Shown: in pieces, positions 45,135-55,090 of the stretch | Numbering within the stretch: the stretch's first letter is position 1 | Layout of the letters: every line of letters begins with the position of its first letter | NCBI GenBank assembly: GCA_034670145.1 | Contig: JAXMOA010000019.1 | Span: 61,875 to 125,874, forward strand | Direction of reading: 5' to 3' | DNA from: HXMU1420-2 sp034670145 | GTDB taxonomy: Bacteria > Pseudomonadota > Alphaproteobacteria > Rhodobacterales > Rhodobacteraceae | Length of the DNA stretch: 64,000 nt | The notes under the pieces: model-generated | Told to the model about the DNA's origin: nothing | The model's database searches: none | Seen by the model: the letters and a program-made list of their open reading frames with translations, nothing else | Program-made: the position numbers and the translations under genes

Positions 45135-48073
45135 GTCACGTCCTCTCCAACTGGATCGGCGCTCAAATCCCACTCCCCGAACCGGGCCAATTGATCATAA
45201 TCGCTGGCTTCGTCCTCTTTTTGCATCGCCCGGCGCGCTGTGTAGCCTTGTTCGGGGGCGCTATACGCTGTGATCAGCTTCAAGAATTCAGCCCAAACCT
45301 CTTCAGGGCCGTGTTCGACAATCGGAGCTTCGACCTCGCTCGGGATGCGGCCCAGTCCTATGAACCGCGCATCGGAAACAGGACCAGGAGACAATTTCGT
45401 TGATCCGGAATCGGCGCCAATCAGAGTCAGAAGCGCCGTTTCCAGCAAAAGTTGCTTGTCGAAATGGGCCTGTTCCTTGGGCCCTGGGGGTTTGCCGGTT
45501 TTGTAATCCAGAAGGCGATAGGTTCCATCGGCCGCCCTATCAATCCGATCCGCCACGCCTGTTAACGTGATCAACGGCATCTGGGACGATGCAGTCAACC
45601 GGGCTTCCAGTGCTGCGGGTTTGCTGATCTGTCGGCGCAACCGCTCTTGTTCCAAAAACCAGTCCGCTATCAGTTCCAGCCGTCCAAACCACAGCCGCCG
45701 CGCCAAGGGCCAGGGCACACCGGCATCGAGGCGCGCCCGTGCCATTTCCAGAAAACTCTGTCGGTCCAGTGGTGCATCGGAACCTATGAAGCCTTCCAAA
45801 ACCCCATGAATAACGGTGCCACGTAGCAAGGCATCAGGCTCTGTTACCAATGGGTTCAGGGGCCTCAAACGCAAAACGTGTTTGGCATAAATCGCATATG
45901 GGTCCCGGATCAACCGTTTCACCTCGGTCACTGACAACCGTTGAGGACGTGCTGTAACAGGTGGTCTTGGAGATGGGCGGGAGGCGGGGGGCACGCGCTC
46001 TGCATGATCCAGCCGACTGGCTTGGGCCAGCCAAAGCGCTCCTCGGGTCCGCATCGCGTTCAGTGCCGAAACGCCGCCTGCATCCGGTAGGCCAGACAAC
46101 AAATTGGTCATTCGGTTCAACCAGCGGGACGGCACCGTTTCGGCATCATCCGACCGCAGGGATCGCGACAGAACAACTTCGGGCGCCCCAATGGCCTGTT
46201 GCCAATCATGAGCAGACAATCCAATTCGACGGTCCGGCAGCAACAATCCTGCTTGATTTCGCAAGACACGGTTCAACCACGGGTCGGGTGCCGGGGACTC
46301 GGGCCAGGAGCCTTCGTTCAATCCCCCCAAGATCACCAGATCTGCACCCATCACCCGGGCCTCTAGTGTGCCCCAGATCATGATGTTCCCATCCGGGGCA
46401 TCCCGATCGCGCACAACCCCATTGCGCAACAGATGGTCCAGAACCTTGTTGAACTCTCGCGCTGTCAGCGGGTATTCCTCGTCTCCCATCTGACGAATGG
46501 GTTCCAAAGCATCCCATGCGGTTCGTCCAGCCGCCTCTTTCCAAAGCTCTCCGGCAATCGGAACACCATCGTCCGGCAAAGCGCCGTCAGAAATGTGCCC
46601 GGCCTGTTCACACAGAAGTTTCAGCCAATCCCGCGCGGAGAGTTTGCCATCTTGCGCAAGCTCAAAAAGACAATCCCGTAACCAGTTCACCCAATCAGAG
46701 TCGGCTTCTGCTGAAATGCGGCTACTTTCAAAGTCGATCTGCTGCGGTGTATGAATCCCTTGCCGCCGAATATGCAGCTCCAGATCCCGGGTTCGGCGCA
46801 AATGTTCGCCCCGGTCCTGACCGGAATGCGTCAACGGATGTTTCAAAAGGGCAATCAGTGTCTCATTTCGCAGCGGAGCCGAGAACAATTCTGCCACTTG
46901 CCGCAAAAACCGGCCTGGCGGTGACAAATGCAAAGGCAAGCCGGCACTGTCGTCCGGGATTATGTTCCAGCGATCCAACGCAGCTGTTACCTGCCGGGTC
47001 AGCATTCGGTCCGGGGTTATCAGTGCTGCGGTCCGTCCCTGATCCGCCGCGGATTTCAGACATAAAGCAATCGAAAGCGCCTCATCCCGACCGGATTTTG
47101 CCTCGATCAGACTCATATCTTGGGTCGCCTTGGCCAAATCCGGCAGCGTCGGCCCTTCGTCCAGCCACGCGTCGGTGAATGGTGCGGGGCGTAGGGCCAA
47201 TGAGACCAACGCGCCGCGCGTCGTCGCCTTTGGCCGATCTTGTGTCCAACGTTCAATGTCATCTGGTGTCAAACCAAACTGTCGCATCAGTTTGACAAAC
47301 CGGAACTGTGGATGGTCCTCGCCGGTCAATGCATCCTGCAGCTGACCCCACATTGCCGTTGGCGCATCATAGTCAAACCCGGGGAGAACAACCGCTCCTT
47401 GAGGCAAAGCCGCCACAGCTTCCATCAACATAGCCATCGAGCCACGTGATCCGGTCGACCCTGCAACCAAAATTGGATTGCGAGGGGGCGCCTTTTGCCA
47501 TGCTTCAACAATAGCCCTGACCAGACGTCTTTGAGCGGCTTCTGCATCCAGGCCTTGCTCTACGGAACCCAAATACACCTCTGCAATTCCGATGAAACGT
47601 CGTGTGCGTTCCCAATGGCCTGACTGATCGGAAACATCCAGATTCAGGATCGCCTCGGCTGGCACCCCCTCGCCATGCATTTCATCAATCAGGGTAGAGA
47701 GGCTGTCGGCCAAATCAAACGCGGCCTCTGATGGCGCAAGGCTTGGATCCGACCGTATCAATTCACTGATCAACCGTGCCAACTCCAACCGCCGGCGCAG
47801 GGGGCCGGTTGTCGGACCGAGGATGGCAGCTCCGGGCAGTTGTGCCAGTTCGCCTACGGTGAGAACGCGGGGCAACAACCGGGCCCCGTCCTGTGAAAAC
47901 AGCTCGATCACCCGCCGTGCCATGCGGCGCGTGTTCACTAGCAGCGTTATCCGGGCCATCGCTTCGGGTGCCTGCCCGTCCATCCGCGCCAATATCCCAG
48001 CCACCAAGGCCTTGGGAAAATCAACGCCAGGGGGCAGGCCAAAAACCCGTTTTTGGGCCGCAGGTTCAAACAT
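45131..48073 (-). CDS. addB: Double-strand break repair protein AddB
   Basis: About 980 residues, the alphaproteobacterial type of AddB. The N-terminal half is helicase-like without complete motifs, and the C-terminal PD-(D/E)XK nuclease has YRLLDYKTGKPP with the catalytic Asp and Lys. ATG at 48073 overlaps the stop of murU by 8 bp; an adjacent GTG gives one more residue. Confidence 0.93.
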   Translation of the reverse strand: MFEPAAQKRVFGLPPGVDFPKALVAGILARMDGQAPEAMARITLLVNTRRMARRVIELFSQDGARLLPRVLTVGELAQLPGAAILGPTTGPLRRRLELARLISELIRSDPSLAPSEAAFDLADSLSTLIDEMHGEGVPAEAILNLDVSDQSGHWERTRRFIGIAEVYLGSVEQGLDAEAAQRRLVRAIVEAWQKAPPRNPILVAGSTGSRGSMAMLMEAVAALPQGAVVLPGFDYDAPTAMWGQLQDALTGEDHPQFRFVKLMRQFGLTPDDIERWTQDRPKATTRGALVSLALRPAPFTDAWLDEGPTLPDLAKATQDMSLIEAKSGRDEALSIALCLKSAADQGRTAALITPDRMLTRQVTAALDRWNIIPDDSAGLPLHLSPPGRFLRQVAELFSAPLRNETLIALLKHPLTHSGQDRGEHLRRTRDLELHIRRQGIHTPQQIDFESSRISAEADSDWVNWLRDCLFELAQDGKLSARDWLKLLCEQAGHISDGALPDDGVPIAGELWKEAAGRTAWDALEPIRQMGDEEYPLTAREFNKVLDHLLRNGVVRDRDAPDGNIMIWGTLEARVMGADLVILGGLNEGSWPESPAPDPWLNRVLRNQAGLLLPDRRIGLSAHDWQQAIGAPEVVLSRSLRSDDAETVPSRWLNRMTNLLSGLPDAGGVSALNAMRTRGALWLAQASRLDHAERVPPASRPSPRPPVTARPQRLSVTEVKRLIRDPYAIYAKHVLRLRPLNPLVTEPDALLRGTVIHGVLEGFIGSDAPLDRQSFLEMARARLDAGVPWPLARRLWFGRLELIADWFLEQERLRRQISKPAALEARLTASSQMPLITLTGVADRIDRAADGTYRLLDYKTGKPPGPKEQAHFDKQLLLETALLTLIGADSGSTKLSPGPVSDARFIGLGRIPSEVEAPIVEHGPEEVWAEFLKLITAYSAPEQGYTARRAMQKEDEASDYDQLARFGEWDLSADPVGEDVT

Positions 48074-48749
48074 CACGAGCGATCATTTCTTCTGCCAAGG
48101 CTATCCCGGATGGCGAGCCAACATCACACCAATGCCCGTCATAAATCTCAAAACAGACCCTGTTTTCGGCCGCTAGTTTGTTCCAAACGGCGTTCAGTGA
48201 AAATGCCTTTTCCTGCATTTCAGCCACCCGCTCGGTCTTGATGATCTGAACACCGCCATAAACGAGGTTACCGGGGCGGCTTACTGATCCATCCTGGGCG
48301 AGGTCAAAGTCTCCGCCGCCTGTACGCCCAATCGTGCGCTCTATCGGCACACATAGCAACAAGGCGTCCATCCGTTCGGGCGCCCAGGATTGAATAGCGA
48401 CGCGTAACGGATTGGGCCCAGACCACACCACATCTGGGTTCATGGTCGCAACAACTGGTGCGTCAATCATAGGCAAGGCGGCCTTTAATCCGCCGCCTGT
48501 GTCCAGGATTTCCGGAGTTTCGCGCGAGATCTGCACATCCGCATCGGCCAAATGCTCCTCCAGCATTTCGGCCAGATAGTGCACATTCACGACGATTGGG
48601 CCCATATCCGCGTTCCGCGCCAGATCCATAGCCCGGTCAATCAGAGCTTTGCCTCCGACCTCGATCATTGGCTTGGGCCGTGACCTGGTCAACTCTCCCA
48701 TTCGGGTTCCGAAACCGGCCGCAAAAATCATCAATGCAAAATTTTCCAC
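48066..48749 (-). CDS. murU: MurNAc-1-phosphate uridylyltransferase-like nucleotidyltransferase
   Basis: 227 residues from GTG at 48749, which has GGAG 8 nt upstream. The nucleotide-binding signature is FAAGFGTRMGELTRSRPKPM. Next to an AmgK-type kinase it is best read as MurU, which makes UDP-MurNAc from MurNAc-1-phosphate in a cell-wall recycling shortcut. The frame runs on to 48830 but that part overlaps amgK. Confidence 0.82.
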   Translation of the reverse strand: MENFALMIFAAGFGTRMGELTRSRPKPMIEVGGKALIDRAMDLARNADMGPIVVNVHYLAEMLEEHLADADVQISRETPEILDTGGGLKAALPMIDAPVVATMNPDVVWSGPNPLRVAIQSWAPERMDALLLCVPIERTIGRTGGGDFDLAQDGSVSRPGNLVYGGVQIIKTERVAEMQEKAFSLNAVWNKLAAENRVCFEIYDGHWCDVGSPSGIALAEEMIARDV

Positions 48750-48750
48750 G

Positions 48751-49743
48751 TTATGCTCCACGCAGCGCTGCCAGATGCTCTGGTGAGGGCGACGGCAACA
48801 ATGGCTGCAACTGTTCCGCAACAGGTGCAAGTCCGGGGTGTGCCAACGCAGACTGCAAATGCGCCCAGGTCCGGGGAATGAAAGCCAAGTAACGGGGTTT
48901 GCCCATTTCCAGGCTCAACCGGGCAAATACACCCAGGATCCGCAAATGTCGTTGGACGGCGATTGCATGATAGGCCAGCTGAAAACCAACGGGCTCAACT
49001 TCAGTCGCCGAGATGTAACGTTTGATCATTGCCGTTTCCAAACCAGGCTGCAAATCGCGACGGGCATCCTGCAACAACGAAACCAAATCATATGCCGGAT
49101 GCCCCGCTAACGCATCCTGAAAATCCAGAATCCCGGCGCGGGCCAATCCGACTTGATCCGGTCTCCAAACCAGGTTCCCGGCAAAATAGTCACGCAATAC
49201 CATCACTTTTTCACCGCGGATGGCTTGTTCCAGGAAGTCTTGAAACGTCTCTTTGAACATTTGTCGCTCTGCGAGGTTTGAGCCGCCCGGGCCATAATGA
49301 CTAAAGGCAAGCATCACCTGATCAGCCAAATGCGCTGGGCTGGCTTCCGGCAATCCGTCCAACGCGGGTTGGTTCAATTGAATCAACACGTCACAGGCCG
49401 TGGAATAGAGCGTTTTTTCTACCTCAACGGATCGTTCAGCTTCGCTGGTGAAAACCCGATCCCCGAAATCCTGGATCAGCAACAAGCCGGTTTCCAGATC
49501 GGCCTGGTAAATGTATGGAGCACTCAGTCCGATGCTCTGCAAGTGAGCGGCAATGCGGACAAAACTTGCCTGTGATCCACACAAAGCGGGCGGTGCATCC
49601 ATCAGGACGGCGCTTTTGCCATTTGGTGCGATCAGGCGAAAATACCGTCTGCCCGACGCATCTCCGGCGAGTGCGGTCTGTGGAACAGTGGCCCACTCCG
49701 ACCCGTTCAAGAACCGGGCAATTTCCAGTACCCTGTCAGCCAT
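48751..49743 (-). CDS. amgK: Anomeric sugar kinase AmgK-like (MurNAc/GlcNAc kinase)
   Basis: 330 residues of the aminoglycoside-phosphotransferase fold: LAGDASGRRYFRL as glycine-rich loop, and AGILDFQDALAGHPAYDL as the metal-binding region. Paired with murU immediately downstream, it probably phosphorylates MurNAc at C1. It overlaps tsaE by 8 bp. Confidence 0.83.
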   Translation of the reverse strand: MADRVLEIARFLNGSEWATVPQTALAGDASGRRYFRLIAPNGKSAVLMDAPPALCGSQASFVRIAAHLQSIGLSAPYIYQADLETGLLLIQDFGDRVFTSEAERSVEVEKTLYSTACDVLIQLNQPALDGLPEASPAHLADQVMLAFSHYGPGGSNLAERQMFKETFQDFLEQAIRGEKVMVLRDYFAGNLVWRPDQVGLARAGILDFQDALAGHPAYDLVSLLQDARRDLQPGLETAMIKRYISATEVEPVGFQLAYHAIAVQRHLRILGVFARLSLEMGKPRYLAFIPRTWAHLQSALAHPGLAPVAEQLQPLLPSPSPEHLAALRGA

Positions 49744-50209
49744 TTTTCAGACGATCCATCATTTCTGCCCATTTAGGGTCTGAATATTCGAATATCATGC
49801 GTCGAGCTTCGTCCGTTGCCCCTTCGGAGACCAAAGCCAGCCTCAACCCGGAAACTGGCGCGTCGTCGCCCAACCTGTCTGGCCACTCGACCAGACAAAT
49901 GGCATCGTCAAAGGCCTCTAAAAGACCCAATTCGACAACATCATCGGCTGAGGTCAGCCGATACAAATCTGTATGCCACAACTCGCCCAGTCGCGTCTGG
50001 TAGGTCTGAACCAAGGTAAAGGTGGGAGATGGAACATCTTCCGGTACGACGAGGAGCGATTGAATGAGGCTGCGGGCGAAATGCGTCTTTCCGGCGCCAA
50101 TCGGGCCCGCCAATAACACTGTATCACCAGGGCGCAGATATTCGCCCATCGTTTGCGCAATTTGCGCGGTTTCATCCGGAGAGCCGGAGCAGCAGGTCCA
50201 AGTGTTCAT
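49736..50209 (-). CDS. tsaE: tRNA threonylcarbamoyladenosine synthesis ATPase TsaE
   Basis: 157 residues with P-loop GPIGAGKTHFAR, SPTFTLVQTY and LVEWPDRLG, all characteristic of TsaE, an ATPase needed for t6A37 synthesis with TsaB and TsaD. It begins an operon tsaE-amgK-murU-addB-addA; no strong ribosome-binding site is seen before its ATG. Confidence 0.93.
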   Translation of the reverse strand: MNTWTCCSGSPDETAQIAQTMGEYLRPGDTVLLAGPIGAGKTHFARSLIQSLLVVPEDVPSPTFTLVQTYQTRLGELWHTDLYRLTSADDVVELGLLEAFDDAICLVEWPDRLGDDAPVSGLRLALVSEGATDEARRMIFEYSDPKWAEMMDRLKNG

Positions 50210-50250
50210 GGGAGCAAAATGAACGGGTCGTGCCTGCTCCGCAACCGTCG

Positions 50251-51459
50251 TCAGACAGGCTCGGGCTGAATTATGTTCCGCTCAAGGATTGGGTCCAGGG
50301 TGCGAAAGCGGATCAATACGTCTCCACCCGGCAACCGTGTCGTCCGACATTCAGTGCGCTGATTGGATGCGCCCGAGAATGTAGTGGATTGATACGCCCG
50401 CAAAACCATGTCGTCCAAAAACCGGTCGCTCAGTGTGCCGCCCGCCCGTTCAGTCCATCCTGACCGGATCGTTTTGAACATGGTGCCCCGCAATGCTTGC
50501 CCATCTGGCACCGCCCAAAATTTCCGATAGGCTTGATTGGCATAAACCAGCTTGCCAGCTGCCGACACAATGCAAATTGCCTCTTCCAACGCATCCAAGA
50601 CCGACTGACACTGTTCCAGCTCACTTCGGAACTGTCGCGCCAAACTCACCTCGGCAGAGATATCTTCGAGCAAAAATGCGATTGCCCCACCGGGGTGCGG
50701 TTGCCCGCTGACCTGATAGATCTCTCCTGATGGCAAGCTCCACGTTTCCTGAAACCGACCTTCAGAGGCGGCTTTGGCCAAGTCGGCTATTTCCTGTCGC
50801 CAAGCGGTATAGTCCCTGGGTTCAGGCATGGAACGTGTATCGCGCATTCTGTCGAAGAAACTGGCAAGGTCGGGACGTGAACTCAAAAACGTGACTGGCA
50901 ATCCTGTCATATCCACAAACGCCGGGTTGAAGAGATGCAGGCGCATATCGTCATCAAATATCGCCAGACCCGTCGAGAGCTGGGCAAAGGTCGCCGCCAT
51001 CGTCTGGAAAAAATCACTCCGTGAATGCTCCATCCCGACCAGAGCGGACACATTTTGCGCATAGCAAACGGCCTCTCCATTCTGAATCGAACTCGAAATC
51101 TCGTACCATTCAGGCTCTTTCTTTTCCCGCAAGTACAAAGCCGCACGAAAACGCGTGTCTACGGAGCTTTCAACCGGGTTGGGAAAAATCGGTTGCGCAA
51201 CGTTGTCTGGGGACGAAACATGTTGCCGGGCCAATGCTTCATAGGCCTCATTGTTCCAGACCAAAGCCCCTTGTCGGTCGGTTTTCCAGATTGGGATCGG
51301 AGCGTCGGACAAGGGATCGGTTAAAAACGAGTGAGACCCGTTCGAATCTCCGTTGATGTTGGGCTGTGTGGATTTCGACATCCACCTGGGCACAACACAG
51401 CCAATGAAGGCCGCAGTCATACAAATACCCAGCAATATCAACCAATCAGCCATTAACAT
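50251..51459 (-). CDS. divL: Multi-PAS protein, probable kinase-less DivL
   Basis: About 402 residues. One N-terminal helix (ADWLILLGICMTAAFIGCVV) is followed by PAS-like segments near residues 50-130, 160-270 and 280-370. No dimerisation His, HATPase or other output domain is present. Position directly upstream of tsaE-amgK-addB matches divL in other alphaproteobacteria, and a PAS-only DivL is reported in Rhodobacter capsulatus, where it influences CtrA. ATG at 51459 or 51453 could be the start. Identification rests on position and PAS content. Confidence 0.65.
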   Translation of the reverse strand: MLMADWLILLGICMTAAFIGCVVPRWMSKSTQPNINGDSNGSHSFLTDPLSDAPIPIWKTDRQGALVWNNEAYEALARQHVSSPDNVAQPIFPNPVESSVDTRFRAALYLREKKEPEWYEISSSIQNGEAVCYAQNVSALVGMEHSRSDFFQTMAATFAQLSTGLAIFDDDMRLHLFNPAFVDMTGLPVTFLSSRPDLASFFDRMRDTRSMPEPRDYTAWRQEIADLAKAASEGRFQETWSLPSGEIYQVSGQPHPGGAIAFLLEDISAEVSLARQFRSELEQCQSVLDALEEAICIVSAAGKLVYANQAYRKFWAVPDGQALRGTMFKTIRSGWTERAGGTLSDRFLDDMVLRAYQSTTFSGASNQRTECRTTRLPGGDVLIRFRTLDPILERNIIQPEPV

Positions 51460-51552
51460 AGGCAAGACCCGACGCCTGTTTCCACGTCGACGCTAACGTT
51501 GTTTGGTTAACAGCCCATTAATAGGGATACAGCGCCATCTTGGGCTGGAAAT

Positions 51553-52941
51553 TCAGACAGCAAACGGTTGGTTGTGACCCATCAGCTGTGCCGCACCCTG
51601 CAAACGCGCATCCAGCGCTTCGCGTGGCCAAATCACTTCTACAATGGCTCCGCGCGGCATGCCTGGATCGCCATGTTCGCTGCCATTGGCAAAGGTCATC
51701 TCTGCTCCGGTCCGTTCCAACAGGGTTTTGGCAATAAACAGACCCAGACCCATCCCTTCGTATCCGGGCCGATCCTTGCGCGTCTGGTCATCCGACTTGC
51801 GCCTGCGGACGAACGGATCCCCAATACGCCCAATCAATTGAGGCGGATAGCCGGGCCCATCATCCAATATTCGGACCGAGATCGTCTCTTCGGACCAATC
51901 CATCTCGACCCAAACCCGGTCAGAAGCAAAATCGACCGCATTCTGTACCAGGTTACGCAAACCATGGATGACCTCGGACAAACGCAAGACATTGGGCTGC
52001 ATCGTTGTGTCAATGCCATCATTGGCCCAGCTGATTTCAATCTGTTTGCCCCTGTTCAGATGCGGTTCGGCTGCCTCTTCTACGACGGCCGACAAGGGCG
52101 CCTGGCGGAGCAGCAAATCGTCCTTTCCTGCCCGTCCCATGCTACGCAAGATATCTCGACAGCGATCTGCCTGTTCACGGATCAATTGGGCATCTTCCTG
52201 AAGCTCGGGCTGATCCCGCAACTCTTCGACCAATTCAGAACTGGTCAAAGTGATCGTTGCCAAGGGTGTGCCCAACTCATGTGCCGCTGCCGCCACAACC
52301 CCGCCGAGGTCTGTCAACTTCTGCTCTCGGGACAATGCCATTTGTGTCGCGGCCAGGGCCTGCGCCATCGAGGCGATCTCGGTCGTGACCCTGATGGCAT
52401 AAAGGCTCATGAAGGCCACAGCGATCACCAATGCCGCCCAATGCCCAAACAAAAACACGCCCGGAATCTCCAAAACCGGGCCTTGCTCTGTCTGCAAAGG
52501 CAAATGATAGATTGCCAGCAAGGACACCAAGGCAATCGCACTGGTCCCAACCATCAAAGCCGATCGCAACGACATCACGGTGGCCGAAATCACCACCGGG
52601 CCCAACAACAACATTGCAAACGGATTGTTCAGACCGCCCGTCAGATACAACAGGAATGCCAGCTGCAACAAATCAAACAGCGACATCAAAAAGTTTTCGG
52701 GTTCGGTCAGCCGGCGGTTCTCGGGAAAAACAAACACCGCTACCAAATTGACAGTTGCCGAGATCCCGATTGCCAAATAGCACAAACCCATTTCCAGGTT
52801 CAGACTATACAGTTCTCGCGCGACCGTGATCGCAGCGATCTGTCCCGCAATGGCAACCCAGCGTAAAAGGATCAGTGTACGCAGACGCACCCAGTTACTG
52901 GCCCGATGACCAAACATTGGTCCAATGCTGGAATCCGACAT
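51553..52941 (-). CDS. regB: Redox sensor histidine kinase RegB/PrrB
   Basis: 462 residues with about six membrane helices in residues 22-190. The quinone-binding loop GGLNNPF is at 102-108, the phosphorylated His221 lies in AAAHELGTPL, and the redox-active cysteine is Cys261 in ADRCRD. The ATPase domain (DDGPGYP, GMGLGLFIAKTLLERTG) is complete. It senses the quinone pool and phosphorylates RegA. It is divergent from senC-regA, as in Rhodobacter. Confidence 0.93.
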   Translation of the reverse strand: MSDSSIGPMFGHRASNWVRLRTLILLRWVAIAGQIAAITVARELYSLNLEMGLCYLAIGISATVNLVAVFVFPENRRLTEPENFLMSLFDLLQLAFLLYLTGGLNNPFAMLLLGPVVISATVMSLRSALMVGTSAIALVSLLAIYHLPLQTEQGPVLEIPGVFLFGHWAALVIAVAFMSLYAIRVTTEIASMAQALAATQMALSREQKLTDLGGVVAAAAHELGTPLATITLTSSELVEELRDQPELQEDAQLIREQADRCRDILRSMGRAGKDDLLLRQAPLSAVVEEAAEPHLNRGKQIEISWANDGIDTTMQPNVLRLSEVIHGLRNLVQNAVDFASDRVWVEMDWSEETISVRILDDGPGYPPQLIGRIGDPFVRRRKSDDQTRKDRPGYEGMGLGLFIAKTLLERTGAEMTFANGSEHGDPGMPRGAIVEVIWPREALDARLQGAAQLMGHNQPFAV

Positions 52942-53032
52942 GGCAAGCTCAACCAGTTTTCAATGATGTCAGACCCTGATACGGCCCGCTGTCAGATCGA
53001 TCAACCGCCCAGACACACAAAGGAACCACTCA

Positions 53033-53653
53033 ATGGCCCGCATCGTCGCAATCCTGGCCGTCGCCGCCACAATCGCCGCTTTGGGCGGAATGTGGGTCGC
53101 AACCCTGTTCAAAACCCCGGCTGACCGGTTTGCATCCTGCCGGTCCGGTCAAATCGCAGGTGGAGGAGGGCAAATTGGTGGTCCATTTGAGCTTATCGAC
53201 AAGAACGGCAAAACCGTCACCGACACAGATGTCATTACGGAACCGTCGTTGATCTACTTTGGTTATACTTTCTGCCCGGATGTCTGCCCTCTCGACACAT
53301 CTCGCAATGCCGATGCGGTGGACCTGCTGGCCGAGCAAGGAAAATCCGTCACGCCGATCTTTATCTCAGTCGACCCACAACGGGACACACCACAAGTGGT
53401 CGGAGAGTTCGCCGAAAACCTGCACGAACGCATGATCGGGCTGACAGGGTCCCCAGAGCAGGTCCAGGCGGCCAGCAAAGCTTATAAGACCTACTACAAG
53501 GCACACCCGGCCGAGGATGACTACTATTTGGTCGACCACTCTACCTTCACATACTTCGTGCTTCCTGAGATCGGGTTTGTCGATTTCTTCCGTCGTGACA
53601 TCTCGGCCGAGGACATGGCCGAAAAGGTATCCTGCATCGTCGACAAAATCTGA
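53033..53653 (+). CDS. senC: SCO1/SenC family copper chaperone
   Basis: 206 residues with one N-terminal anchor helix. The copper ligands are Cys81 and Cys85 (CPDVCP) and His169 (LVDHSTF). SenC/PrrC helps to assemble cytochrome oxidase CuA or CuB sites and is linked to Reg signalling. AAAGGA lies before the ATG. regA follows 83 bp downstream. Confidence 0.93.
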   Translation: MARIVAILAVAATIAALGGMWVATLFKTPADRFASCRSGQIAGGGGQIGGPFELIDKNGKTVTDTDVITEPSLIYFGYTFCPDVCPLDTSRNADAVDLLAEQGKSVTPIFISVDPQRDTPQVVGEFAENLHERMIGLTGSPEQVQAASKAYKTYYKAHPAEDDYYLVDHSTFTYFVLPEIGFVDFFRRDISAEDMAEKVSCIVDKI

Positions 53654-53736
53654 TCAGCTATCTCAACCCAGACGGTTTGATCTTTTGTTCCCTTGCTTTA
53701 AAAGAGTTCAAACAAAACAAAACGACTGGGACACTC

Positions 53737-54291
53737 ATGTCAGAACGCCAGCTAGACGAAATCGGTCCGGACAACACGCTGCTTTTGGTCGATGACGACG
53801 AGCCATTTTTGCGCCGCATGGCAAAAGCCATGGAGAAACGCGGTTTCGCGGTCGAAATGGCAGGCTCTGTGGCAGCAGGGCGGGCCGTGGCAACGGCGCG
53901 GCCTCCGGCCTTTGCAGTTGTCGATCTCCGGTTGGAGGATGGCAATGGGCTGGATGTTGTCGAAGTGCTGCGCGAAAAACGCCCCGACAGCCGCGTTGTG
54001 GTCCTGACCGGATATGGCGCAATCGCGACAGCGGTGGCCGCGGTCAAGATCGGTGCGACCGACTACCTCTCTAAACCTGCTGACGCCAATGACATATGTG
54101 CGGCCTTGCTGGCCAAACCTGACGAACTGCCCCCACCGCCGGAAAACCCGATGAGCGCGGACCGGGTGCGCTGGGAACATATCCAGCGGGTATACGAACT
54201 TTGTGATCGTAACGTCAGTGAAACGGCCCGCCGGCTGAACATGCACCGTCGCACGCTTCAGCGGATCCTGGCCAAACGCTCTCCTCGCTAG
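53737..54291 (+). CDS. regA: Response regulator RegA/PrrA
   Basis: 184 residues. Receiver with VDDDEPFLRRM, phospho-acceptor Asp63 in VVDLRLEDG and Lys in YLSKPAD. A poly-proline linker (PPPPENP) precedes the Fis-type helix-turn-helix near residues 158-180. It controls respiration, carbon and redox balance genes in Rhodobacterales. It is convergent with the HD hydrolase, 4 bp apart. Confidence 0.95.
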   Translation: MSERQLDEIGPDNTLLLVDDDEPFLRRMAKAMEKRGFAVEMAGSVAAGRAVATARPPAFAVVDLRLEDGNGLDVVEVLREKRPDSRVVVLTGYGAIATAVAAVKIGATDYLSKPADANDICAALLAKPDELPPPPENPMSADRVRWEHIQRVYELCDRNVSETARRLNMHRRTLQRILAKRSPR

Positions 54292-54295
54292 GGTT

Positions 54296-54892
54296 TCAGG
54301 CCACTTGCGCCAATAGTGCTTCGTGACGGGCCACAAAGGTCCGGCGCACCTCTGCTGGTGGCCGCAGCGTGATCGTCAATCCCTGTATCACCTCTGATTT
54401 GGGTGAACCGAACAGCTTTTTTGCCTCGCTTGTGGAAAATCCTGCAATTTGAGTGGCTTCCATGAATGCTGAAACTTTGTCTGCCCGTTTGATCTGTTGT
54501 TTCACAGCCTTGGGAAGCACCGCTGGCAGGCCAAAACGCAAGTGAATGGCAGCAGTCAAACGTTCGTCCAGCGCGCCATAGTTGGGTCCAACGGCGGCTT
54601 TGACCGGGGAAATCATGTCGCCAATCACGTACTCTGGCGCGTCATGCAACAACGCGGCCAGCCTCCACAGAGGTGTCGCCTTGGGCGCAATTCGCCCATA
54701 AATTTCTTCGACCAACAGCGAATGTTCTGCGACTGAATAGGCAAAGTCGCCCTGGGTTTGGCCATTCCAACGCGCAACAAAGGCCAGACCATGCGCAATG
54801 TCTTCAATCTCTATGTCTACGGGCGTCGGATCCAATAGATCCAACCGCCGCCCCGATAACATCCGCTGCCACGCGCGCGGTTGAGTTGCCAT
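54296..54892 (-). CDS. HD-domain phosphohydrolase, YfbR-like
   Basis: 198 residues from ATG at 54892, which has GGGAG 9 nt upstream. The HD motif is LLHDAPEYVIGDM and the first ligand His lies in VAEHSLLV. Proteins of this type hydrolyse nucleoside monophosphates, but the substrate is not defined here. It lies between regA and ahcY where some Rhodobacter species carry hvrA. Confidence 0.8.
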   Translation of the reverse strand: MATQPRAWQRMLSGRRLDLLDPTPVDIEIEDIAHGLAFVARWNGQTQGDFAYSVAEHSLLVEEIYGRIAPKATPLWRLAALLHDAPEYVIGDMISPVKAAVGPNYGALDERLTAAIHLRFGLPAVLPKAVKQQIKRADKVSAFMEATQIAGFSTSEAKKLFGSPKSEVIQGLTITLRPPAEVRRTFVARHEALLAQVA

Positions 54893-55090
54893 GATGCGAC
54901 TCCCGACTTGAAATCCAGGGTTCACCAAATTTCTGGCGAAAACCAAAATTGAAACCCGATTTAGCCTTGTCCCTTTACGCCTGTGCCACGCCAAAAATCA
55001 ACAAGGTCCAGGCTACAGCTAGGGGCACAGCAGAGGCGCCCGTGCTCAACCAAAATACTGCAACCGAATGCCGAGCGAACAGGTGGTGGG

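Noticed and set aside
51568..52866. 432-codon plus-strand frame inside regB
   Set aside because: Antisense shadow of an intact RegB with all functional residues; His/Gln-rich composition.
54975..55090. Minus-strand hydrophobic tail SAVPLAVAWTLLIFGVAQA downstream of the FkbM-like gene
   Set aside because: No plausible start codon with a ribosome-binding site outside the FkbM-like coding region; too little to call a small membrane protein.
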